This document shows positions 1 to 9,172 of a DNA stretch of 64,000 nt, piece after piece. This DNA is from an uncultured Alphaproteobacteria bacterium (GTDB taxonomy: Bacteria > Pseudomonadota > Alphaproteobacteria > Rhizobiales > Aestuariivirgaceae): positions 1 to 64,000 of the forward strand of contig CAMFKI010000004.1 in assembly GCA_945957365.1 (NCBI GenBank), read 5' to 3'. How positions within the stretch are numbered: position 1 is the stretch's first letter; the number at the start of each line of letters is the position of its first letter. The notes beneath the pieces are model-generated. The model worked only from the letters and a program-made list of their open reading frames with translations, had not been told where the DNA came from and ran no database searches. The translations under genes and the position numbers were made by a program.

Positions 1-1
1 C

Positions 2-172
<171 letters not shown>

Positions 173-174
173 TC

Positions 175-1020
175 ATGGCGGTCGAGACGAAGTCGCTGTG
201 GAAAAGCCATGGCGGAATGCAGGGCGTCTATACCCACCAGTCGGAGGCCTGCGCCTGCCCCATGACCTTCGCGGTCTACGTGCCGCCCCATGGTCAAGGC
301 CAGAAGCTGCCGGTGCTGTGGTATCTCTCGGGCCTCACCTGCACCCACGCCAACGTCATGGAGAAGGGTGAGTATCGCAAGGCTGCCGCCGAACTTGGCG
401 TCATCATCGTCTGCCCCGACACCAGCCCGCGCGGCGAGGGCGTTGCGGACGCGCCCGACGACTGGAAGCTCGGCTGCGGCGCCGGCTTCTATCTCGACGC
501 CACAGAGGAGCCCTGGGGCGCGCATTACCGGATGTACTCCTATATCATCGACGAGCTCCCGGCGGTCATCGCCGCGAACTTCGCCATGGCCGACATGCGG
601 CGTCAGGGGATCTTCGGCCACTCCATGGGTGGTCACGGCGCCCTCGTCGCGGCGCTGCGCAATCCGGGCCGCTACCGAAGCTGCTCGGCCTTCGCACCCA
701 TCGTCCAGCCGATGACCGCCGCCTGGTCGCGCCCTGCCTTCGCCGCCTATCTCAGTGCCGACGAGCGCCTGTGGCGCGCCTGGGATGCCGTGGCGCTGAT
801 CGAGGACGGAGCCCGCCTGCCCGATCTCCTGGTCGACCAGGGCACTGCCGACTCCTTCCTTGCGGATGGCCTGCGCCCGTGGCTGCTCGCCGACGCCTGT
901 GCCGCCGCCGGCGTGCCCCTGACGCTCCGCATGGCGGAGGGCTACGACCATTCCTACTACTTCATTTCCACCTTCATGGCGGAGCACGTGGCCTGGCACG
1001 CACGGCGATTTGCAACCTGA
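175..1020 (+). CDS. fghA: S-formylglutathione hydrolase
   Basis: The 281-residue product is an alpha/beta-hydrolase of the esterase D family, which hydrolyses S-formylglutathione to formate and glutathione. The nucleophile motif GHSMGGHGAL places Ser150 as nucleophile. Asp226 (in DQGTADSF) and His259 (in GYDHSYYF) complete the triad. The SGLTCTHANV segment at about residues 52-61 is the family's oxyanion-hole region. The length matches the family (about 275-285). It starts 2 bases after the stop of the formaldehyde dehydrogenase, so the two act as a glutathione-dependent formaldehyde detoxification pair. Confidence 0.95.
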   Translation: MAVETKSLWKSHGGMQGVYTHQSEACACPMTFAVYVPPHGQGQKLPVLWYLSGLTCTHANVMEKGEYRKAAAELGVIIVCPDTSPRGEGVADAPDDWKLGCGAGFYLDATEEPWGAHYRMYSYIIDELPAVIAANFAMADMRRQGIFGHSMGGHGALVAALRNPGRYRSCSAFAPIVQPMTAAWSRPAFAAYLSADERLWRAWDAVALIEDGARLPDLLVDQGTADSFLADGLRPWLLADACAAAGVPLTLRMAEGYDHSYYFISTFMAEHVAWHARRFAT

Positions 1021-1262
1021 AATTGGCAAGTGATGAAATCGCAGGCAGTTTTTGTTCCATCGGTGCGGCGTTGCGACGCATAACCTAGAGTAATGAGTTG
1101 CCGCTGCGGCACGTTTCTGTTGTATGGACGAAAGTAAAATATTTTCATTGAGATACAGCGCTCGTGCCGGAATAGCTGGCGTTCTTGAGGGACGGTCGAT
1201 GGCGTGCCGGTGATGGTGCCAATTATAATTAAAAGATAGGTCCAGTTAAGGGAACAGCAATT
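1021..1262. other. Gene-free stretch between fghA and the lacI-type gene
   Basis: No supported coding sequence is seen here. The segment around 1210-1245 is markedly richer in A and T than the surrounding DNA, as expected ahead of a promoter. I see no clear intrinsic terminator for the fghA transcript. The promoter and operator of the next gene follow at 1263-1291. Confidence 0.5.
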
Positions 1263-1291
1263 TTGTCAATTTGAAACGTTTCGGTTGTGTA
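1263..1291 (+). promoter_or_regulatory. Predicted promoter with LacI-family operator for the downstream repressor gene
   Basis: The perfect palindrome GAAACGTTTC lies at 1273-1282 and matches the AAACG/CGTTT half-sites typical of LacI-family operators. It sits in the spacer between a -35-like TTGTCA (1263-1268) and a -10-like region (TGTGTA, 1286-1291) 17 bases on. The regulator gene starts at 1330. The layout suggests autorepression. Promoter hexamers are matched by eye and are only moderately good. Confidence 0.5.
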
Positions 1292-1329
1292 TTACTTTCG
1301 GCGAAGTAAACCATTTCGGGTTGAAACGC

Positions 1330-2343
1330 ATGAGACCGACCTTATCCGATGTTGCCAAGCTTGCCGGCGTCTCCGTTGCAACGGCCTCGCGGGCCCTTTC
1401 CAATCCTGACCTCGTCGCGGACGGTACCCGACGGGCTGTGCGCGATGCCGCCACCTCCTGTGGCTACAAGATCAATCTCGTCGCCCGCTCGCTGCGCATC
1501 CAGCGCACCGACACGCTGCTGGCGCTGGTGCCCGACATCGACAACGCCTTCTACCCGCGGCTGATCCACGCCATCGAGGATACCGCCCTGGCGATGGGCT
1601 ATGCCGTCATCATCGGCTTCACCGCCAAGTCCGAGAAATACCGCGAGGCCTATGGCGAACTGCTGAGCGCCGGCCGGGTGGACGGCATGGTGGTGATGGA
1701 TGGCGGCTCGGGGGTGGATCGCTTCACCGGTCCCCAGCCGGACCTGCCGGTGGTGCAGGTCTTCGACCGGGTCTACGGCCCGTCCGTGCCGCTGGTGCGG
1801 GTGGACGATCACCAGGTGGCCGAACTCGCCGTCCACCAGCTTGCCTCGATGGGCCATCGCCGCATCGCCCATATTGCCGGCGCGGACGAGCAGCAATCGG
1901 CGCGCGACCGCCGCGACGGCTATCGCGCCGCCATGCAGCGTCTCGGCCTGCCGCTGGAAGATCAGTTGGTGAAGAACGGTCATGGCCACCGTGCCGGCGG
2001 AGCCGAGGCGATGAAGCAGCTGCTGGAACTGCCGCAAGGCCCGACCGCGGTGTTCTGCGCCAGCGACAGCATGGCCTGCGCCGCGATGGACGTCTGCCGC
2101 GACCGCGGCATCCATGTGCCGGGCGACATTTCCTTCATCGGCGCCGACGGCACGGCGGAGGGGATGTTCTCCTTCCCGTCGCTCACCACGGTGGACGTGC
2201 CGCGGGCCGAGGCAGGGGTCCGCGCCGTCGAAAAGCTGATCGGCCTCATTCGCGGCCAGGCGGTGGCGCCCGACACGGTGCTGCCGGTGGAGATCAAGCT
2301 GCGCGGCAGCTGCGCGCCAACGCGCACTGCCGTCGCCGCCTGA
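1330..2343 (+). CDS. LacI family transcriptional regulator
   Basis: The 337-residue protein has the N-terminal LacI helix-turn-helix (TLSDVAKLAGVSVATASRAL, residues 4-23) and hinge helix, followed by a periplasmic-binding-protein-like effector domain with the sensor signature near LVPDIDNAFYPRL. I chose ATG 1330 because it puts the DNA-binding motif at the usual position. An in-frame TTG at 1285 lies inside the predicted promoter. The effector is not evident; LacI regulators usually sense sugars or nucleosides. A GAAACGTTTC palindrome upstream is its likely autoregulatory site. The gene is convergent with pepA, with only 6 bases between the stops. Confidence 0.9.
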   Translation: MRPTLSDVAKLAGVSVATASRALSNPDLVADGTRRAVRDAATSCGYKINLVARSLRIQRTDTLLALVPDIDNAFYPRLIHAIEDTALAMGYAVIIGFTAKSEKYREAYGELLSAGRVDGMVVMDGGSGVDRFTGPQPDLPVVQVFDRVYGPSVPLVRVDDHQVAELAVHQLASMGHRRIAHIAGADEQQSARDRRDGYRAAMQRLGLPLEDQLVKNGHGHRAGGAEAMKQLLELPQGPTAVFCASDSMACAAMDVCRDRGIHVPGDISFIGADGTAEGMFSFPSLTTVDVPRAEAGVRAVEKLIGLIRGQAVAPDTVLPVEIKLRGSCAPTRTAVAA

Positions 2344-2352
2344 GGCGCCTCA
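2341..2352. other. 12-bp perfect palindrome spanning two convergent stop codons
   Basis: TGAGGCGCCTCA holds the TGA of the LacI-type gene at its left end and the reverse-complemented TGA of pepA at its right end. It could form only a short GC hairpin and has no T-run, so it is not a convincing terminator. Confidence 0.4.
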
Positions 2353-3828
2353 GCGTTCGTAGAACTGCGTCACCAGCCGGTTCAGCAGGCGCACGCCCCA
2401 GCCCGAGCCCCAGCTCTGGTTGATGGCGTTGCGCGTGCCGTCCATCGCGGTGCCTGCCACGTCGAGATGCACCCATGGCACGTTGTTGACGAAGCGCTGC
2501 AGGAACTGCGCCGCCGTGATGGCGCCGGCATGGCGTCCGCCGGTGTTCTTCACGTCGGCCACGTCGTGGTCGATGATCTTGTCGTATTCCGGCGCCAGCG
2601 GCATGCGCCACACCTTCTCGCCGGTCGCGTAACCAACCTCCGAGAGGCGCTGCGCCAGCTCGTCGTTGTTGGAGAACAGGCCCGCATGCTCCTTGCCGAG
2701 CGCCACCATGATGGCACCGGTGAGCGTGGCGAGATCGATCATGAAGCGCGGCTTGAACTTGTCCTGGATGTACCAGAGCACGTCGGCCAGCACGAGTCGG
2801 CCCTCGGCATCGGTGTTGAGCACAGCGATGGTCTGGCCCGACATCGAGGTGACGACGTCGCCCGGGCGCTGCGCCTTGCCGTCCGGCATGTTCTCGACGA
2901 GGCCGATGGCGCCCACGGCGTTGACCTTGGCCTTTCGCTTGGCCAGCGCCATCATCAGGCCGGCGACGCAGGCGGCACCGCCCATGTCGCCCTTCATGTC
3001 CTCCATGCCCGCGGCGGGCTTGATCGAGATGCCGCCGGTGTCGAAGGTGACACCCTTGCCGATGAAGGCGAGCGGCGCCTCGCTGGCCTTGCCGCCCTTC
3101 CACTCCATCACCACCATGCGGGCCTCGTGGTCGGAGCCCTGGGCGACGCCGAGGAGGGCATTCATGCCCAGCTTCTTCATCTGGGCTGGGGTGAGGATCG
3201 AGATCTTGAGGCCGAGCTTGGCGAGCGGCTTCATGCGGTTGGCGAATTCCACCGGGTGCAGGTGATTCGGCGGCTCGTTGACCAGGTCGCGGGCGAGGTG
3301 CACGCCCTCCGCCACGGCCTCCAGTGCGGAAAAGCGCTGACGGGCGCCCTTGACGTCGGGGGTGAGCAGGGTCACCTCCCTCAGTTCCCTGGTCTCCGGC
3401 TTCTTCGACTTGTAGCCGTTGAAGGCATAGATCCGCAGCCGGAAGCCGGAGGCGATCAGTGCCGCCGCTTCACCGGGCGGCAGCCCGGCCACTTCGACGT
3501 CGGCTGCAATCGTCACCGAATCAGTCTTCACGGCCTGTGACACGCCGGCGATGGCGCCGCCCAGCATCTCGAGGTCGAGCGGCCGCAGGGCCGAGGGCTG
3601 GCCCAGTCCAAACAGCACGGTGCGGCTGAAACCGCCCCCCGGCGCCACGACGTCGAGCGTCGAATCGCGCCGGCCGGTGAAGCCTGCCGCCGTCATGGCG
3701 CGCCGGATCTGGCCACCGCTACGGCGGTCGGCCTCGTTGAGCAGGACCGAAGCCGCCTGCCCTTCGGGCACAAGCAGGATCAACACGCCCGTCTTCGGCA
3801 GGCTGGCCGGGGAGAAACTGATTTTCAT
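2350..3828 (-). CDS. pepA: Leucyl aminopeptidase (M17 family)
   Basis: The 492-residue protein is a cytosolic dizinc aminopeptidase releasing N-terminal residues from peptides. The C-terminal catalytic domain carries the full M17 set: Lys258 and Asp263 in [10 protein letters not shown], Lys270, Asp281 in KGDMGG, and the signature [12 protein letters not shown] with Asp340, Glu342 and Arg344. The N-terminal macro-like domain occupies about residues 1-160. PepA homologues can also bind DNA, but nothing here tests that. It is divergent from lptD, with 210 bases between the starts. Confidence 0.96.
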   Translation of the reverse strand: MKISFSPASLPKTGVLILLVPEGQAASVLLNEADRRSGGQIRRAMTAAGFTGRRDSTLDVVAPGGGFSRTVLFGLGQPSALRPLDLEMLGGAIAGVSQAVKTDSVTIAADVEVAGLPPGEAAALIASGFRLRIYAFNGYKSKKPETRELREVTLLTPDVKGARQRFSALEAVAEGVHLARDLVNEPPNHLHPVEFANRMKPLAKLGLKISILTPAQMKKLGMNALLGVAQGSDHEARMVVMEWKGGKASEAPLAFIGKGVTFDTGGISIKPAAGMEDMKGDMGGAACVAGLMMALAKRKAKVNAVGAIGLVENMPDGKAQRPGDVVTSMSGQTIAVLNTDAEGRLVLADVLWYIQDKFKPRFMIDLATLTGAIMVALGKEHAGLFSNNDELAQRLSEVGYATGEKVWRMPLAPEYDKIIDHDVADVKNTGGRHAGAITAAQFLQRFVNNVPWVHLDVAGTAMDGTRNAINQSWGSGWGVRLLNRLVTQFYER

Positions 3829-3846
3829 GGGATGCCTTCTCGGTGT

Positions 3847-3870
3847 GAAAACCGACTCTTAGCGGTTTTC
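3847..3870 (-). promoter_or_regulatory. Inverted repeat in the pepA upstream region
   Basis: GAAAACCG (3847-3854) and CGGTTTTC (3863-3870) form a perfect 8-bp inverted repeat with an 8-base spacer, 19 bases upstream of the pepA start. It could be an operator or a 5' leader hairpin. No function can be assigned from sequence alone. Confidence 0.35.
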
Positions 3871-4009
3871 CCATGGCTTGGGAATCGCATCGCCGGGCCA
3901 CCTGGTGACGAAATCTTAACCACGTGGCGGCACATTACCCACGCTTGCGCGTTTTGCCTGCGCCTCCACCACTCCGCGCTTCACGGCCCTGCGGAAACTG
4001 GTTAAGACT

Positions 4010-4036
4010 GATCCCCGGACGTTTGTTGTCGGGGTC
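4010..4036 (+). promoter_or_regulatory. Hairpin directly upstream of the lptD start codon
   Basis: GATCCCCGGAC (4010-4020) can pair with GTCGGGGTC (4028-4036) across a 7-base loop, with small bulges. The stem ends 3 bases before the GTG start at 4039 and includes the G-rich stretch where a ribosome binding site would be expected. It could therefore limit translation initiation of lptD. This is a prediction by eye. Confidence 0.35.
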
Positions 4037-4038
4037 AG

Positions 4039-6306
4039 GTGAGAATACACGGTTTCAACCAGCGCTATGCCAAGGTGCGGGGGCTGCATGTCTGTCTCCT
4101 GGGCATGCTTGCGGCTGCTGGTCTGGCACTGTCGGTCGGCGTCACCTCTGCCCACATCAATGACCAGCCCGATTTCGTCGAACCCGACACCAAACCGGTG
4201 CCCAAGGGCACGCGAGTCGACGTCATCGCCGATACCCTGACCTATGACGACCGCACCAAGATCGCCACCGCAACCGGCACGGTGCAGCTGACCTATGGCC
4301 CCTATGTGCTGACCGCTACCAAGGTGGTCTACAACATGAAGGACAAGACCTTCTCGGCCAATGGCTCGATCATCCTCAAGGAACCCAACGGCAACATTCT
4401 CGAGGCCGACACGGCGACGCTGAAGGACACCTTCAAGGAAGGCTTCGCGCGCCATGTGACGGCGCTGCTCACCAACAACGTGACGATCACCGCGCAATAT
4501 GCCCGGCGCTACGTGAACGGCGTCACCATCTACCAGCACGCGAGCTACACCGCCTGCAAGACCTGCACCACGCCCGGCGGCGAACCGGTGTGGCAGATCG
4601 TGGCGCGCGAGGCCAAGCACGACAGCAAGGAACACACCATCTACTACAAGGACGCGCGGCTGCAATTCGGCCCGGTGCCCGTCCTCTACCTGCCCTACCT
4701 CGCCTATCCCGACCCGACGGTGAAGCGCCGCACCGGCTTCCTGCTGCCGTCCTATCACTACGGCCAGTTCGGCTTCGGCATCACCACGCCCTATTTCTGG
4801 GCGATCAATCCCAGCGCCGACCTGACCCTGGCGCCGATGTGGACGACCAAGCGCGGCCCGGCGGCCGATATCGAGTTCCGCCAGGCGCTGGCAACGGGCA
4901 TGTACAGCCTGCGCGGCTATGGCATCCACGAGAGCACGCTGGCCGACAGCAACAACACCGGCAGCCCGTGGCGCGGCGCGGCGCGCACCCAGGGCGATTT
5001 CAAGATCAACGACAACTGGTCCTGGGGCTGGGACGGCACCGTGGTGAGCGACCGCAAGTTCCTGTCCGACTACGACTTCGACAGCCGCAACATGCTGGCC
5101 AACTACGTTCAGGCCACCGGCATCGACGACCGCAACTACACCAAGGCCCAGGTGATCGGCTGGCAATCGCTGGTCGACGGCGAATACCAGAGCGACATGC
5201 CGGTCGCGACGCCCTTCGTCACCGGCGACTACGTGCTGCCGGGCAACGTGATGGGTGGAGAACTTTCCTACGGCTTCAACGTCTATTCGCTGGAGCGCAA
5301 GAGCTCGATCTACAATGCCGACAGGGCCTTCGACCTCGGCACCGAACAGACCCATCTCGCCGCCTATGCCGACTGGCGCCGCCAGGTGATCACCCAGTCG
5401 GGCCTTCTCGTCACGCCCTTCGCCGACCTGCGCTCCGACGCCTATTACGCCCAGAACGTGCCGACCGCCGACGACAACTCCAACTCCGACATCACCGTCA
5501 CGCCGACCGCGGGCATCGACACCCGCATGCCCTTCGTCACCTCGTTCGGCGACTTCGAGAGCGTGCTGACGCCGGTGGCGCAGATGATCGCCTCGCCCTC
5601 CGAGCCGAACCAGCGGAAGAACGGCAACGAGGACGCGATCACGCTGAACTTCGACACCTCGAACCTGTTCCTCAGCGACCGCTTCACCGGCTATGACCGC
5701 TGGGAAGGCGGCCTGCGCGCCAATGCCGGCATCGACTACACGCTGATGGCCCCCACCGGCGGCTTCATCCGCACCAGCTTCGGCGAGAGCTTCCACATCG
5801 CCGGCGACAACAGCTACCTCGTCGGCTCCGGACTGAACGGCACCTCGTCCGACATGGTGGGTTCGGTGGCCCTGCAGTTCAACCCGAACGTGACGCTGGG
5901 TTACCAGGCGCGGTGGGAAGAGGACTTCTCGCGCATCAACGTCCAGGAGGCTTCGCTCGGCCTCAATTTCGGCAAGTTTTCGGGGTCAGTGAACTATGCC
6001 GATATCTCGGCGGCCGCCAATTATGGACGGCCTGACGACGAACAGCAGATCTGGGGCGACGGACGGGTCTACCTCACCGATGCCTGGAGCCTGTTCGGCG
6101 CCGCGCGTTACGACCTCCACAATGGCGACTTGCTGGACGGCAGCATGGGTGTCACGTTCGACTGCGACTGCATGAAGGCGGAACTGAAATACTCGATGTC
6201 CCATACCGACCAGTTTGGCGTGACCGGCAACGGCACAGAATACCGCGTGGACCTCAGCGTCGAGCTGCGGACCATCGGCGCGATCGCGGGCGGGTTCCAG
6301 CTCTGA
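4039..6306 (+). CDS. lptD: LPS-assembly outer-membrane protein LptD
   Basis: The 755-residue protein has a signal-peptide-like hydrophobic segment (about residues 14-38), then an OstA/LptA-like periplasmic domain with the repeated pattern GTRVDVIADTLTYDDRTKIATATG. The long C-terminal part is rich in alternating aromatic residues and fits the LptD beta-barrel. LptD inserts lipopolysaccharide into the outer leaflet of the outer membrane. Cysteine pairs CKTC (N-terminal domain) and CDC (near the C-terminus) are candidates for LptD's structural disulfides. The start is GTG 4039. The stop overlaps the ATG of surA by one base, the first junction of the lptD-surA-pdxA-rsmA operon. lptF and lptG, often just upstream in related genomes, are not here. 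Confidence 0.95.
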   Translation: MRIHGFNQRYAKVRGLHVCLLGMLAAAGLALSVGVTSAHINDQPDFVEPDTKPVPKGTRVDVIADTLTYDDRTKIATATGTVQLTYGPYVLTATKVVYNMKDKTFSANGSIILKEPNGNILEADTATLKDTFKEGFARHVTALLTNNVTITAQYARRYVNGVTIYQHASYTACKTCTTPGGEPVWQIVAREAKHDSKEHTIYYKDARLQFGPVPVLYLPYLAYPDPTVKRRTGFLLPSYHYGQFGFGITTPYFWAINPSADLTLAPMWTTKRGPAADIEFRQALATGMYSLRGYGIHESTLADSNNTGSPWRGAARTQGDFKINDNWSWGWDGTVVSDRKFLSDYDFDSRNMLANYVQATGIDDRNYTKAQVIGWQSLVDGEYQSDMPVATPFVTGDYVLPGNVMGGELSYGFNVYSLERKSSIYNADRAFDLGTEQTHLAAYADWRRQVITQSGLLVTPFADLRSDAYYAQNVPTADDNSNSDITVTPTAGIDTRMPFVTSFGDFESVLTPVAQMIASPSEPNQRKNGNEDAITLNFDTSNLFLSDRFTGYDRWEGGLRANAGIDYTLMAPTGGFIRTSFGESFHIAGDNSYLVGSGLNGTSSDMVGSVALQFNPNVTLGYQARWEEDFSRINVQEASLGLNFGKFSGSVNYADISAAANYGRPDDEQQIWGDGRVYLTDAWSLFGAARYDLHNGDLLDGSMGVTFDCDCMKAELKYSMSHTDQFGVTGNGTEYRVDLSVELRTIGAIAGGFQL

Positions 6307-7322
6307 TGACCTTGCGCCATCTCATATTGGCCGCCGCCCTCGCGGCGCCGATCGCCTTGGCAGGCCTGCCGGCCATGACGACGGCGGCGCTGGCCCAGTC
6401 CTCGCCCGTCATCGTGGCCGTGGTCAACGACCAGCCCATCACCGAGCTCGACCTGCAGCAGCGCATCGCGCTGCTCGACGTGCTGGGCGATACGCCGCAG
6501 GGCGGCATGGACAAGAAGAAGGCCCTGCGCCAGCTCATCGACGACGTGGTGAAGACGCAGGAAGCCAAGCGCTACAACATGTATCCCACGGATTCGGAGG
6601 TGACAGACCGGATCAAGCGCCTGGCCGAGGGCATGAAGCTGACGAGTGCCGCGCTGCTGGCCAAGCTCAAGGAGAAGGGCATCAGCGAGGCGAGCTTCCG
6701 CGCCTACCTGTCGGCCTCGATGGGTTTCAGCCGCATCATCCAGGGCAAGTACCAGCAGCAGATTCAGGCTTCCGATGCCGAAATCGATGCCAAGACCGCC
6801 GAGATCAAGGCGAGCTACGGCCAGCAGATGACGAAGATCATGAATGATCCGCGCATGAAGCCCATCACCGTCTTCTCGCTGATGGAGATCCTGCTCCCGG
6901 TCGAGGGCAATGACCCGATGCTGCTGCAGTCGCGCGCCATCGAGGCGCAGCAGGTGCTGCAACGCTTCAATGGCTGCGGTTCCCTGAAGGCCGCCTCGCA
7001 GGGCGTGTTCGACGTCAAGCAGGGCCGCACCTTCGATGCCGACAGTTCCAAGATGCCGCCGCAGATGAAGGCCGCGCTCGAGAAGGGTGGCGTCGGCCAC
7101 GCCGTCGGTCCGATGCGCGCCAAGGATGGCATCCAGCTGATCGCGCTGTGCGGCATCCGCAAGCTGGTGCCGCCGAAGCCCAACTTCACCATGCCGACGC
7201 GCGACCAGATCGAGCGCGCCGTGATCAACGACAAATATGACAAGCTGGAAGCCGACTACCTCAATACGGTGCGCGACAAGGTCTATGTCGAGTACCGTGA
7301 CCAGAGCTACGCCCAGCAATAG
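6306..7322 (+). CDS. surA: SurA-like periplasmic chaperone / peptidyl-prolyl isomerase
   Basis: The 338-residue protein begins with a signal peptide ending near AALAQ (about residue 31). A SurA N-terminal chaperone domain follows (VNDQPITELDLQQRIALL onward, to about residue 180). A single, divergent parvulin-like domain (about residues 190-290) and a C-terminal helix complete it. SurA helps outer-membrane proteins, LptD in particular, reach the BAM complex, which explains the coupling to lptD (one-base overlap). E. coli SurA has two parvulin domains and about 428 residues; a shorter one-domain form is usual in alphaproteobacteria. Isomerase activity is not assured. Confidence 0.85.
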   Translation: MTLRHLILAAALAAPIALAGLPAMTTAALAQSSPVIVAVVNDQPITELDLQQRIALLDVLGDTPQGGMDKKKALRQLIDDVVKTQEAKRYNMYPTDSEVTDRIKRLAEGMKLTSAALLAKLKEKGISEASFRAYLSASMGFSRIIQGKYQQQIQASDAEIDAKTAEIKASYGQQMTKIMNDPRMKPITVFSLMEILLPVEGNDPMLLQSRAIEAQQVLQRFNGCGSLKAASQGVFDVKQGRTFDADSSKMPPQMKAALEKGGVGHAVGPMRAKDGIQLIALCGIRKLVPPKPNFTMPTRDQIERAVINDKYDKLEADYLNTVRDKVYVEYRDQSYAQQ

Positions 7323-7327
7323 CGGTC

Positions 7328-8320
7328 ATGGCGCCGCCCCTCATCCTCACATCGGGTGAACCGGCGGGTGTCGCGCCGGAGATCACCGCTGCGGCCTGGC
7401 GGCAGCTGCGCGGCAATCCCGCCACCGCCTTCGCCCTCATCGGCGATGCCTCCTACTGGCGGATGCGCAATCCGGGCCTGCCGATCACCGAGATTGCAGC
7501 TCCGGCCGATGCGCCGGCGGTATTCGGCCATTCGCTTCCCGTGCTGCATCGTCCGCTCGCCATACACCCCGCCCCCGGAATCATTGCCCCCGACACCGCG
7601 AAACAGGTCATCGCCTGCATCGACGAGGCCGTCGCCATGGCGTTCGGCGGCGAGGCAAGCGGCATCGTCACCAATCCCATCCAGAAGGAAGCGCTCTATG
7701 GCGCCGGTTTCCGCCACCAGGGCCATACCGACTATCTGGCCTATCTCTCCGAGCGCCACGGAATGCCGGTGCAGGAGGTGATGATGCTGGTGGCCGACGA
7801 CCTGCGCGCCGTTCCGGTGACCGTCCATATCCCGCTGAAGGACGTGCCCGTCCGGCTGACCGGCGAATCGATCGTGGCGCAGGCGCGGGTCACGGCGCGC
7901 GGCCTCACGCGCTATTTCGGCATCGCGCGGCCGCGCCTGGCCTTCACCGGCCTCAACCCGCATGCCGGCGAGAACGGCGCGATGGGCCGCGAGGAGATCG
8001 AGGTGATCCGCCCCGCCCTCGACGTGCTGCGCGCCGAGGGCTTCAGCGTGCTGGGCCCGCTCTCCGCCGACACCGCCTTCCACCCGGAGGCGCGCGCCAC
8101 CTATGATGCGATCCTGTGCATGTATCACGACCAGGCGCTGATCCCGGTGAAGACGCTGGACTTCCATGGCGGCATCAATGTCAGCCTCGGCCTTCCCTTC
8201 ATCCGCACCTCGCCCGATCACGGCACGGCGCTGGGCATCGCCGGCCAGGGCATCGCCAACCCGAAGAGCCTGATCGCCGCGATCCGCCTTGCCGCCCAGA
8301 TGGCGAAGGCCACGGCGTGA
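7328..8320 (+). CDS. pdxA: 4-hydroxythreonine-4-phosphate dehydrogenase
   Basis: The 330-residue protein has the PdxA start [11 protein letters not shown] and the metal-binding histidines expected of the family (HTDYL near residue 137; FHPEA and [11 protein letters not shown] in the C-terminal third). PdxA oxidises 4-phosphohydroxy-L-threonine on the DXP-dependent route to pyridoxal 5'-phosphate in the cytoplasm. The stop overlaps the GTG start of rsmA. The lptD-surA-pdxA-rsmA order is conserved across many proteobacteria. Confidence 0.95.
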   Translation: MAPPLILTSGEPAGVAPEITAAAWRQLRGNPATAFALIGDASYWRMRNPGLPITEIAAPADAPAVFGHSLPVLHRPLAIHPAPGIIAPDTAKQVIACIDEAVAMAFGGEASGIVTNPIQKEALYGAGFRHQGHTDYLAYLSERHGMPVQEVMMLVADDLRAVPVTVHIPLKDVPVRLTGESIVAQARVTARGLTRYFGIARPRLAFTGLNPHAGENGAMGREEIEVIRPALDVLRAEGFSVLGPLSADTAFHPEARATYDAILCMYHDQALIPVKTLDFHGGINVSLGLPFIRTSPDHGTALGIAGQGIANPKSLIAAIRLAAQMAKATA

Positions 8321-9153
8321 GCGAAGACACGCTTCCACCCCTGCGCGAGGTGATCGCGCGCCACGGTCTCGCCGCCAAGAAGGCGCTCGGCCAAAACTTC
8401 CTGTTCGACCTCAACCTCACCCGCCGCATCGCCCGCGCCGCGGGCCCGCTCGCCGGCGTCACGGTGATCGAGATCGGCCCCGGTCCCGGCGGCCTCACCC
8501 GCGCCCTGCTGATGGAGGGCGCCACGAAGGTCATCGCCATCGAGCGCGACGAGCGCGCGCTGGCGGCCCTTGCGGAGATATCCGCTGCCTATCCCGGCCG
8601 CCTCACCGTCATGGCGGGCGACGCGCTGGAGACCGATTACCGCAAGCTCGCCGCGGACACGCCGACCCGGATCGTCGCCAACCTGCCCTACAACATCGCG
8701 ACGCCGCTGCTCGTCGGCTGGCTCGCCGGCGGCGACTGGCCGCCGTTCTATGACTCGCTCACGCTGATGTTCCAGAAGGAAGTGGCCGAGCGCATCGTGG
8801 CGAAGCCCGGCGGCAAGGATTTCGGCCGCCTGTCGGTGCTGTGCCAGTATCGCGCCACGGCAAGGAAGCTTTTCGACGTCAACCGCTCCGCCTTCACGCC
8901 GCCGCCGAAGGTGACGTCATCGATCGTGCAGCTCGTACCCAAGCCCCGGCCGGAACCCCAATGCCGGCTCGAGCTGCTGGAACGCGTCACCGCCGCCGCC
9001 TTCGGCCAGCGCCGCAAGATGCTGCGGGCGAGCCTGAAGAGCATCCTGGCCGAGCCTGAAACCGTGCTGCGGGACCTGGGCATCGACCCCGAATTGCGCG
9101 CCGAGCAATTGCCGGTCGAGGCCTTTGCCCGGCTGGCCGCCAAGCTGGACTGA
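8317..9153 (+). CDS. rsmA: 16S rRNA (adenine1518-N6/adenine1519-N6)-dimethyltransferase
   Basis: The 278-residue protein (KsgA) dimethylates two adjacent adenines in the 3' terminal helix of 16S rRNA during 30S assembly, using S-adenosylmethionine. Motif I is [10 protein letters not shown] (residues 52-61), and the catalytic motif NLPY is at 122-125 ([10 protein letters not shown]). The C-terminal helical domain carries QRRKMLR. I chose GTG 8317, which overlaps the pdxA stop by four bases and gives the normal KsgA N-terminus; earlier in-frame starts would run far into pdxA. Confidence 0.95.
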   Translation: MSEDTLPPLREVIARHGLAAKKALGQNFLFDLNLTRRIARAAGPLAGVTVIEIGPGPGGLTRALLMEGATKVIAIERDERALAALAEISAAYPGRLTVMAGDALETDYRKLAADTPTRIVANLPYNIATPLLVGWLAGGDWPPFYDSLTLMFQKEVAERIVAKPGGKDFGRLSVLCQYRATARKLFDVNRSAFTPPPKVTSSIVQLVPKPRPEPQCRLELLERVTAAAFGQRRKMLRASLKSILAEPETVLRDLGIDPELRAEQLPVEAFARLAAKLD

Positions 9154-9172
9154 AGGTCGGCTGCAGCCCGCT

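Noticed and set aside
1285..1329. TTG 1285 as start of the LacI-type regulator
   Set aside because: It lies within the predicted promoter, and the helix-turn-helix would be displaced from the N-terminus.
3916..5796. A 626-codon open frame on the minus strand opposite lptD
   Set aside because: It lies wholly antisense to a gene with clear LptD domains and has Gly/Val/Ala/His/Arg-rich composition typical of GC-rich shadow frames.
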